Part shown: positions 6,177 to 11,414 of the stretch, in pieces
Numbering within the stretch: the first letter of the stretch is position 1
Layout: each line of letters opens with the position of its first letter
Assembly: GCA_003854995.1 (NCBI GenBank)
Contig: RQOI01000658.1
Coordinates: forward strand, 1 to 11,414
Origin: Candidatus Zhuqueibacterota bacterium
Lineage (GTDB): Bacteria; Zhuqueibacterota; Zhuqueibacteria; Residuimicrobiales; Krinioviventaceae
Direction: 5' to 3'
DNA length: 11,414 bases
The notes under the pieces: model-generated
What the model was told of the DNA's origin: nothing
The model's input: the letters and a program-made list of their open reading frames with translations, nothing else
Databases searched by the model: none
Made by a program: the position numbers and the translations under genes

Positions 6177-6425
6177 ATGGCAGCATCGACAAATATCGAT
6201 AAGGATCGCACGTCTTTCCAGCCTGTCCAGATCATGGGCATTTTTTGGCTGATTCTTGGCATCGTCGTGCTCTTTGGCTCGTTTTTTATAAACGAAACGC
6301 CGCACGTGCCGCAGGTGCGGAGTATTGTGACCAACATCATTGCCGGCTCCGTCCTCTTCATCATTGGCTTGCTCTCTATTTTAAGAGGCGGACGGAAAAA
6401 GAAAAAGTTAGAATCCGTTGAATGA
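6177..6425 (+). CDS. Small two-TM membrane protein, function unknown
   Basis: An 82-aa protein starting MAASTNIDKDRTSFQPVQ. The ATG at 6177 is preferred over the one at 6165 because GGGAG (6167-6171) sits 5 nt upstream; the frame also continues up to a TTG at 6117. Residues about 21-38 (IMGIFWLILGIVVLFGSF) and about 51-70 (IVTNIIAGSVLFIIGLLSIL) are membrane helices joined by a short polar, probably periplasmic loop (NETPHVPQVR). The tail GGRKKKKLESVE is strongly basic, so both ends should be cytoplasmic. I recognise no family. It is the first gene of a compact cluster, 13 nt before the Cys-rich gene. No convincing promoter was found between it and the MITE. Confidence 0.72.
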   Translation: MAASTNIDKDRTSFQPVQIMGIFWLILGIVVLFGSFFINETPHVPQVRSIVTNIIAGSVLFIIGLLSILRGGRKKKKLESVE

Positions 6426-6438
6426 TATGGAGAGGGAT

Positions 6439-6660
6439 ATGGCAACAGATGCTGAAAACGCCGGCGTGACCAGCGCTAAAATCAAGTTCTGCGATCTCCG
6501 CTGCGAGCATGCCGATTTTGTCAAGAGCGAACACCTGGATGGCTCGAACAGCTGTCGGACTTTTATGGCCCTGTGGTGCAACAAGCTGCAGCAGATTGTC
6601 ACTAAAAATGCACCCTGCGCCGTGCTCTATGGAAAACGGCGGCCAAAATCGAATATTTAG
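6439..6660 (+). CDS. Small Cys-rich protein, possible metal binder
   Basis: A 73-aa protein. The ATG at 6439 is chosen because GGAG (6429-6432) lies 6 nt upstream; an in-frame ATG at 6427 has no such site. Five cysteines (18, 22, 39, 47, 60) stand in conserved-looking surroundings: KFCDLRCEHADF, LDGSNSCRTFMALWC, VTKNAPC, then GKRRPK. There is no signal peptide, so it is cytoplasmic, and Cys-rich cytoplasmic proteins of this size usually bind zinc or iron-sulfur. The spacing does not match a classic zinc ribbon or ferredoxin. I have a vague memory of similar small proteins in anaerobes but cannot name a family. It lies between the two-TM gene and the EEP enzyme, with gaps of 13 and 10 nt. Confidence 0.78.
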   Translation: MATDAENAGVTSAKIKFCDLRCEHADFVKSEHLDGSNSCRTFMALWCNKLQQIVTKNAPCAVLYGKRRPKSNI

Positions 6661-6670
6661 AGTGAGAGCG

Positions 6671-7444
6671 ATGGTACATCAAGCGAGCAAAAATAGTATA
6701 CGCCTGCTCAGCTGGAACCTCTGGTTCGACCAATTTTTACAGCTCGAGCGGTTGAATGCGGTGCTCTCTCAAATCGTCCGTTTGCATCCGGATATCATTG
6801 CTTTTCAGGAATTGACTTTTAACTCGGAAAATTTTTTCGATGACAAAAGTCTGCCGTTCAGCGACATTTACCATAAAATACCGAGAAATGTCGTCGATAA
6901 GAGCAGATACTGGGAAGGAATCTATACGCGATTTGAGTTCAATTCCAGATTCATGCGGATTCCGTTTCAGGATTCTGAAATGGGGCGAGGATTGACCGTT
7001 GTCCATTTCTCCGAATTTGATCTGGTCGTCGGCTGCATGCATCTCGAGAGCGAAGACAACCACGACAAACGTCGCGATCAATTGCGTCAAGCCCTCACCC
7101 ATTTCTCCTATTTTCGCACCAGAAATAAAATCCTCACCGGCGATACCAACGTGCGCGGTGAGGAGGATATCGACGATTTGCTGCCGGACGCGTGGTCAGA
7201 TGTCTGGGAGCAGTTGATGACCAATGATCCGGGCTATACTGCGGATTCAGAGAGAAATTCGCTGCGGCAGGGAGGTCGACGGGACCGCCTGGACCGCGTC
7301 TATTGCAGCTGTCACGATTTCAAGCCGCAACGCGTCCAACTCGTGGGCACAGAGCCACTCCTCCACACAGATGGGAGCAGCTTTTTCCCATCCGACCACT
7401 TTGGCCTGCTGGTCGATTTTGTCGCTGTTGGGAAAAAAGCCTGA
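6671..7444 (+). CDS. Endonuclease/exonuclease/phosphatase family protein, TDP2-like
   Basis: A 257-aa Mg-dependent phosphodiesterase of the EEP fold. The frame is open much further upstream, but that part overlaps the Cys-rich gene; the ATG at 6671 (MVHQASKN), 10 nt after its stop, places the first strand correctly (RLLSWNLWFD). Catalytic motifs in order: WN16, FQE47, HLES from His124, GDTN (157-160, with Asp158 and Asn160), RLDRVY (206-211), and PSDHFGLL with Asp242/His243. GDTN, DVWE (177-180) and FPSDHFGLL are especially close to tyrosyl-DNA phosphodiesterase 2, which removes 5'-tyrosyl adducts left by topoisomerase II. Whether this bacterial protein does that reaction is inference; RNA or phosphoinositide-like substrates also occur in the fold. 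There is no signal peptide. Confidence 0.88.
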   Translation: MVHQASKNSIRLLSWNLWFDQFLQLERLNAVLSQIVRLHPDIIAFQELTFNSENFFDDKSLPFSDIYHKIPRNVVDKSRYWEGIYTRFEFNSRFMRIPFQDSEMGRGLTVVHFSEFDLVVGCMHLESEDNHDKRRDQLRQALTHFSYFRTRNKILTGDTNVRGEEDIDDLLPDAWSDVWEQLMTNDPGYTADSERNSLRQGGRRDRLDRVYCSCHDFKPQRVQLVGTEPLLHTDGSSFFPSDHFGLLVDFVAVGKKA

Positions 7445-7462
7445 AACCTGTCCTGGAAGAAA

Positions 7463-7485
7463 AGCCCGACAAAGGTTGCCGGGCT
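7463..7485 (-). terminator. Intrinsic terminator, best read leftward
   Basis: On the minus strand AGCCCG...CGGGCT forms the stem, extended inside by CAA/TTG after one mismatch, and TTTTCTT follows. It lies 6 nt beyond the TAG of a small minus-strand frame. Read rightward, the first T-run comes only 9 nt after the stem, so it is a poorer terminator for the EEP gene, though it may serve both. Confidence 0.72.
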
Positions 7486-7490
7486 CTGGT

Positions 7491-7628
7491 CTAGTTTTTC
7501 ATCATCAATTGAGCTCGCAAGATCAACACCACTTGATCGCTGACAACGAGTCCGCCATTGTCCATGGCGTTGCTCCATTCCCGGCCGCATGAATGGTGGC
7601 CTTTGTGTAGCTTTTTCTTGCTGTTCAA
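7491..7628 (-). CDS. Possible micro-gene, up to 45 aa, function unknown
   Basis: A short minus-strand frame whose TAG (7491-7493) is followed within 6 nt by a well-formed leftward terminator. From a TTG at 7628 the product would contain KKKLHKGHHSCGREWSNAM, then DNGGLVVSDQVVLILRAQLMMKN at the C-terminus. A shorter alternative starts at the ATG at 7565, with GGAG 7 nt upstream (24 aa). The product has a His/Cys-containing basic head and a hydrophobic VVLIL segment. It could instead be the 3' remnant of a deleted gene. I recognise no family. The terminator position is the main evidence. Confidence 0.35.
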   Translation of the reverse strand: MNSKKKLHKGHHSCGREWSNAMDNGGLVVSDQVVLILRAQLMMKN

Positions 7629-7691
7629 TTATCTATTGTTAAATTATTGATAACTGTGAAATATCGTTTGAGCGTCGCATCCTTTTCTTCA

Positions 7692-9680
7692 ATGGAGTCG
7701 ATTGTGATCGCGCGAATTTTAATCGGCATATTCTTACTGAGTGGTTTGTCCGTCCCAGACCAGTCGCTGCGGCTCGTGCCAACCTTTCACTGCCTCGGCA
7801 TCTACTGGAGCCCGGCCACTGGCGCCAGCACGATCAGCTGTCATGTCAATTACAGAAGAGAAGGAGATGCAAACTGGCGCGTTGCGCAGGATTTGTGGTT
7901 TGATGACCGGCAGATCGACGGGCGGCCGCAAGAATATCGCGGCAGCATCGTCAATCTGGCGCCGGGGATGACCTATGAGGTGCAGCTCTGGCTACAGGAT
8001 GACCGTCGCACCGAGGTCTTAACTGCCGGGACGACATGGTCTGAGAATTTTCCGATTCAGGAGACGATCTATGTGCCGAGCTCACATCTTTCGCTGACGG
8101 TCACGGAATCGGGCACGCCGACCGGTTATGCGCTCTACACCTGTTCACTGGACAAGAAAACAATCATCGATGTGCAGAACAGAGAGGACGTGTGCGTCTA
8201 TCTGCCGGAGGGGATGCATCATGTCATTCTCCGCGGCTTGATCCTGCGCGGCGCTGCGCGCCATGCGATCAGACTGTCGGATCATTGCCATGATATTGTC
8301 ATTGAAGAGTGCGATATCAGCCAGTGGGGCAATGCGGATTCCACCGGTTATGGCACAAATCTGCAGGCGGCCATCAGCGCGCCGTTCAGGGCCAATTCTA
8401 TTGAGCGCATCATCGTACAACGGAATGACATTCATCATCCCAGAGGCGATGCGAACAGCTGGGGAGAACCGCGCGCCAATCCCGACGGCGATCCCTTTCA
8501 TCCGCAGGGGCCGTACGGTCTGGTGTTTTACGATACCAACGGCAATCATGTCATTCGATTCAACAGATTCTATACGGACGAGGAGCATTACTTTTGTGAC
8601 ATCCTCGGCGCCGGCAGCAACATCAGCCACCAGGGATTTCCCAACAAAGACACTGACATCTATGGCAACTCTTTTGCAAACTGCTGGGACGATGCGATTG
8701 AAGCCGAGGGGGCAAATGAAAATGTCCGAATTTGGGACAACGAGATCAACCACGTCTATCATCCGATTGGCGCTGTCGTGACCTCGGTCGGCCCATTGTA
8801 CATCTGGCGGAATGTCGTCGGGCAGAGCCGCAAATTTGGCCACCTGCGCGACTCGGACGATTATGGGCGCGGCGAGTTCATCAAATGCGGCGGCGTCTAT
8901 GCCGATGGCGTCTGGTATGGCGACGGCCGCATCTATGCCTATCACAACACGATCGTTCAGCCTCTCGGAACAGGCCGCTTGCCGCTGGGCTGCGAGGGCG
9001 CTTTTATCGCGGAAGGAAAATCCCTGTATAATGCTGTCTCGCGCAATAACATTTTCACCAACTCTAAACTCGACAGCTATACCTTTCGCGATAATCCTCA
9101 GGATGACGCCCATTGTGGTCGCAATGATTTCGACTATGATCTCTACACCGGACGAATCAAGGAGACCTGCCCCAATGTCATGTATGAGAAGAACGGCATC
9201 GCCCTCACCTCCAACGATCAGATCGTTTTCAATCCGGCGGATCCGGCCGGACCCTATGCGTTGATGCCAGGGTCGCCTGGTCATGATGCCGGCGTCCTGT
9301 TGCCCAATTTCAATGATGTTTTCACTGGGGCGGCGCCGGACATGGGGGCAGTGGAGAGCGAGATCGATACGGCCGTTGAGGGTTGTGATGGCCATGCGAG
9401 TCTGCCGGCGCGACTCTATCAAAACAGCCCCAATCCGTTCAATACGCAGACCAAAATCCTGTTTTTACTCAATGCTGAGGCCGATGTCTGTTTGACGCTG
9501 TATGACATCTGCGGGCGGCGCATCCGCGAGCTGACAAAGGGCCGTCTGGGCAGCGGTCATCACGTGGTTGTCTGGGATGGGGAGAATCAACAGGGCGAGC
9601 CGGCCCCGAGCGGCCTCTACGTTTGCCAGCTGGCTCTGGACGGATATGGGGAGAGCCGAAAACTGGTCCTCATCCGATAG
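7692..9680 (+). CDS. Secreted parallel beta-helix protein with C-terminal sorting module
   Basis: A 662-aa exported protein. The start at ATG 7692 gives the signal peptide MESIVIARILIGIFLLSGLS; the frame also allows a GTG at 7656 and a TTG at 7647, and no clear ribosome-binding site decides between them. Residues about 27-115 look like a fibronectin-III-type domain (LAPGMTYEVQLWLQD). Residues about 130-540 are right-handed beta-helix turns (HVILRGLILRGAARHAIRLSD, HDIVIEECDIS, RIIVQRNDIHH, VRIWDNEINHVY). They close with SPGHDAGV...PDMGAVE, the end motif of many 'right-handed beta-helix' surface proteins. Residues 574-662 (RLYQNSPNPFNTQTKI...LVLIR) form the Ig-like module found at the C-terminus of secreted FCB proteins and linked to type IX secretion or surface anchoring. 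Polysaccharide binding or cleavage is plausible, but no lyase active site is evident. About 16 Cys, many for a secreted protein, may form disulfides. Confidence 0.9.
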   Translation: MESIVIARILIGIFLLSGLSVPDQSLRLVPTFHCLGIYWSPATGASTISCHVNYRREGDANWRVAQDLWFDDRQIDGRPQEYRGSIVNLAPGMTYEVQLWLQDDRRTEVLTAGTTWSENFPIQETIYVPSSHLSLTVTESGTPTGYALYTCSLDKKTIIDVQNREDVCVYLPEGMHHVILRGLILRGAARHAIRLSDHCHDIVIEECDISQWGNADSTGYGTNLQAAISAPFRANSIERIIVQRNDIHHPRGDANSWGEPRANPDGDPFHPQGPYGLVFYDTNGNHVIRFNRFYTDEEHYFCDILGAGSNISHQGFPNKDTDIYGNSFANCWDDAIEAEGANENVRIWDNEINHVYHPIGAVVTSVGPLYIWRNVVGQSRKFGHLRDSDDYGRGEFIKCGGVYADGVWYGDGRIYAYHNTIVQPLGTGRLPLGCEGAFIAEGKSLYNAVSRNNIFTNSKLDSYTFRDNPQDDAHCGRNDFDYDLYTGRIKETCPNVMYEKNGIALTSNDQIVFNPADPAGPYALMPGSPGHDAGVLLPNFNDVFTGAAPDMGAVESEIDTAVEGCDGHASLPARLYQNSPNPFNTQTKILFLLNAEADVCLTLYDICGRRIRELTKGRLGSGHHVVVWDGENQQGEPAPSGLYVCQLALDGYGESRKLVLIR

Positions 9681-9695
9681 AACGCGCGGGCGCTC

Positions 9696-10913
9696 CTATC
9701 CGCACCCCCCTTGCCGTTTCACTTTTGTCGCCAACGTCACTTTGGGTGTGAACTCGATCTCGTCAAGCTCGTTGATGTCCGGCTCTGCAGCCGCCTGATT
9801 CGCTCCCAGCGCTGCGTGAAAGTTGTGCTCGAGCGCATCGCCGCTTTTGTTCTGCGCCGGCTGTCGTTTTCCGTTCCCAAAAATGTCCAGCCAATGATTG
9901 ATGCCGCCCTGCAGAATGTAGACGTTCGGCGTCTTTTCCGCCACAAGATACTTCCACGCCTGCGTCGAACGAATTTCATTGTTGCATATCGTCACGATCA
10001 CCGTGTTCAACGGCAGATTCTGCAGTTCTAGTGCGGTCATGTGCAGGTCGTGCATCTCCACACGGCGCGCGTCCTGGATGTGAAAGATGTTGTAATCCGA
10101 TTCGTCCCGGACATCGACCATGACCAGATTGTAGCTGTCGTCATGCATGAGCTTGAGCAGCTCGCCGGGATGGATCTGCACCTTGTCCTCGTCCAGCAGG
10201 GGTTGCATCTCAGCGGCGATTCGCTCCCATTTGTCATCAATGGTCGGCTGCCCGATGAGGAGGACGAGAGCCGCGACCGCGATGAAAAGGGCGGCGCCGA
10301 CGTAGCGGGCCTTGGGATCCTGGCGCGGATCGCGTTTGCCGATGCGGCGCTCCAGCTGTTCACCGCCCCAGAACATGAACAGGGCCATGAGCACAACGCC
10401 GAGCACGACCACGCCGGCCGGAAGGCCGAGCCAGTCCTGCAGCGTCAGACGACCATGAAAGGAAGAATTCCAAAAAACCGGGTACAAATCGACGGTTTCG
10501 CCAAAGAGGTAGATGCCGAAAAATGCGCCCAGGGTGAAGAACAGGCCGTCGATCTTAAACACCGAGACGGCGACCAGAGAGGTTCCCGGGCAGAATCCGC
10601 CGATGATGAAACCGATGCCCATGATGAGACCGCCGACGATGCCAGGCCAGAGATAGGTGGGATTCACCCAGATGGCATCGTAATCCAGCACGCCCAGTCC
10701 GGAGGCCAAAAAGATCAAAACCATGGCAGTGATGATGGCCGTGAACATCACTTTGAGCACCGTCATGTCCTTGAAATAGAATTGCGCTGCCAGTTTCGGC
10801 GAGTTGGCAAATCCTGCCATTTCCAGCACAGCGCCAAAGCCGATGCCGATGAGCAGATAGATGGCATAGGCGACAAACTTGCCATAGAGTTCTTCGATGG
10901 GGTAAGGAGCCAT
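9696..10913 (-). CDS. YeeE/YedE-type sulfur transporter half fused to a rhodanese domain
   Basis: A 405-aa inner-membrane protein. Residues 1 to about 225 carry several TM segments and the YeeE/YedE (DUF395) signature: GAVLEMAGFANSPKLAAQFYF, then GFIIGGFCPGTSLVA with the conserved Cys108. In the characterised family member TsuA (E. coli YeeE), such cysteines relay thiosulfate across the membrane. Residues about 245-345 are a rhodanese domain: NLVMVDVRDESDYNIFHIQDA, the active-site loop CNNEIRS with catalytic Cys310, and VYILQGGINHWL. The rhodanese would accept sulfane sulfur on the cytoplasmic side (inference). A polar tail follows, ending GGCG with Cys404. AGGA lies 8 nt before the ATG. It follows the other transporter half by 54 nt. 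It is convergent with the beta-helix gene, with only 15 nt and no clear terminator between them. Confidence 0.92.
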   Translation of the reverse strand: MAPYPIEELYGKFVAYAIYLLIGIGFGAVLEMAGFANSPKLAAQFYFKDMTVLKVMFTAIITAMVLIFLASGLGVLDYDAIWVNPTYLWPGIVGGLIMGIGFIIGGFCPGTSLVAVSVFKIDGLFFTLGAFFGIYLFGETVDLYPVFWNSSFHGRLTLQDWLGLPAGVVVLGVVLMALFMFWGGEQLERRIGKRDPRQDPKARYVGAALFIAVAALVLLIGQPTIDDKWERIAAEMQPLLDEDKVQIHPGELLKLMHDDSYNLVMVDVRDESDYNIFHIQDARRVEMHDLHMTALELQNLPLNTVIVTICNNEIRSTQAWKYLVAEKTPNVYILQGGINHWLDIFGNGKRQPAQNKSGDALEHNFHAALGANQAAAEPDINELDEIEFTPKVTLATKVKRQGGCG

Positions 10914-10967
10914 AATATCATCCTGATTGATAGAGATGCAAAATCTGATCTGACTTGGCCTGCGCGG

Positions 10968-11414
10968 TCAATTCCACGCTCTTTTGAGGAAAAAAGCCAG
11001 CGCATAACCGCCGCCAAAGACGGCGAACATGAAAGCCCAGCTGCCGGCCGACAGAACAGCGCCGCCGGAGAGCGCCTGGCCAGATGTGCACCCCCGCGCC
11101 AGACGGGCGCCATAACCCATGAGCGCCCCGCCGAGGAAGGCCAGAATCCACCTCGACTTGACGGAGATGCGCGGACCCTTCTGGGTCTCGATCTTGAGTC
11201 GGCCGTGTAAAAGGCCGGATACGAATCCGCCGATCAATGTGCCAAGGGTGATGAACACGATCCAGTTGTCGAGCGGATTTTGATTGCCGCCGGCCAGTTT
11301 CAGCAAGTAGGGAGTACGATTGACATGGTCCGGCGCGAACAGGTCCTGTACGGCGACGATGAAGCGATTGATGCCGCCGGAGGCGCCGAGACCATTGCCG
11401 GTGATGAAAAAGGC
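10968..11414 (-). CDS. YeeE/YedE-type sulfur transporter, partner half, 5' end beyond the window
   Basis: At least 148 residues; the frame is open through the right edge, so the start is outside the window. An internal TTG at 11306 is not the start, because family-like sequence precedes it (FFITGNGLGASGGINRFIVAV). Further signatures are DNWIVFITLGTLIGGFVSGLL, then ILAFLGGALMGYGARLARGCTSGQALSGGA, with the conserved GCTSG cysteine motif of YeeE/YedE proteins. It ends FGGGYALAFFLKRAWN. E. coli TsuA holds both pseudo-repeats in one chain; here they appear as two adjacent genes in one operon. The likely role is uptake of thiosulfate or a related sulfur compound; the substrate is not proven by sequence. 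Confidence 0.9.
   Translation of the reverse strand, partial: AFFITGNGLGASGGINRFIVAVQDLFAPDHVNRTPYLLKLAGGNQNPLDNWIVFITLGTLIGGFVSGLLHGRLKIETQKGPRISVKSRWILAFLGGALMGYGARLARGCTSGQALSGGAVLSAGSWAFMFAVFGGGYALAFFLKRAWN

Noticed and set aside
6509..6670. Upstream extension of the EEP gene
   Set aside because: It would overlap most of the Cys-rich gene in another frame, and the added 54 residues show no EEP-like sequence.
8145..9422. 425-codon open frame on the minus strand
   Set aside because: It lies wholly inside the beta-helix gene on the opposite strand. The plus-strand product has a signal peptide, domain order and sorting module, while the minus product shows no recognisable domain.
9681..9695. 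Terminator between the beta-helix gene and the rhodanese fusion
   Set aside because: GCGCGGGCGC can pair only weakly, and there is no T-run on either strand.
10041..11210. 389-codon open frame on the plus strand
   Set aside because: Antisense to two clear YeeE/YedE-family genes. Its product is a low-complexity H/D/E/Q-rich sequence typical of shadows of GC-rich membrane genes.

Overview
The window looks like a chromosomal segment of an uncultured Gram-negative bacterium of the FCB superphylum (Calditrichota / candidate KSB1 / Ignavibacteria type). The reasons are a secreted beta-helix protein ending in the 'NSPNPFN' type C-terminal sorting module used in that group, an outer-membrane beta-barrel with a terminal Phe, and a sugar ABC transporter. 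The phylum placement is inference; no marker gene decides it.

Layout. (1) Plus strand 1-2443: the 3' end of a carbohydrate ABC transporter permease, a two-TM protein of unknown function and mutM (DNA glycosylase) in tight succession, then an outer-membrane beta-barrel protein. (2) A strong bidirectional terminator at 2446-2480 separates these from the minus-strand groES-groEL operon, which has a textbook promoter and a perfect CIRCE (HrcA) operator. (3) A 438-bp gap holds a hairpin with a U-tract, a near-consensus promoter and a leader for khpA (RNA-binding KH protein), which has its own terminator. (4) Minus-strand rlmH (23S rRNA methyltransferase) has its own promoter. (5) Between rlmH and the next genes lies a 203-bp miniature inverted-repeat element (5861-6063) flanked by a perfect 8-bp direct repeat, TTTTGTTC. 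It looks like a non-autonomous transposon (MITE). Its inner arms carry degenerate copies of an ACCACAGAG-like 9-bp-period repeat. (6) Plus strand 6177-7444: a compact three-gene cluster of a two-TM small protein, a 73-aa Cys-rich small protein and a TDP2-like endonuclease/exonuclease/phosphatase (EEP) family enzyme. (7) A probable tiny minus-strand gene (7491-7628) is followed directly by a well-formed terminator in that direction. (8) A 662-aa secreted parallel beta-helix protein. (9) Minus strand: a split YeeE/YedE-type sulfur-compound transporter, whose downstream half is fused to a rhodanese domain. Its upstream half runs off the window end.

Most of the window is housekeeping (chaperonin, DNA repair, ribosome maintenance). 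The most noteworthy items are the MITE with its target-site duplication and internal repeats, the TDP2-like gene with its Cys-rich neighbour, the minus-strand micro-gene, and the split transporter-rhodanese fusion. I found no CRISPR array, rRNA, tRNA, phage module or clear multi-gene defence system.
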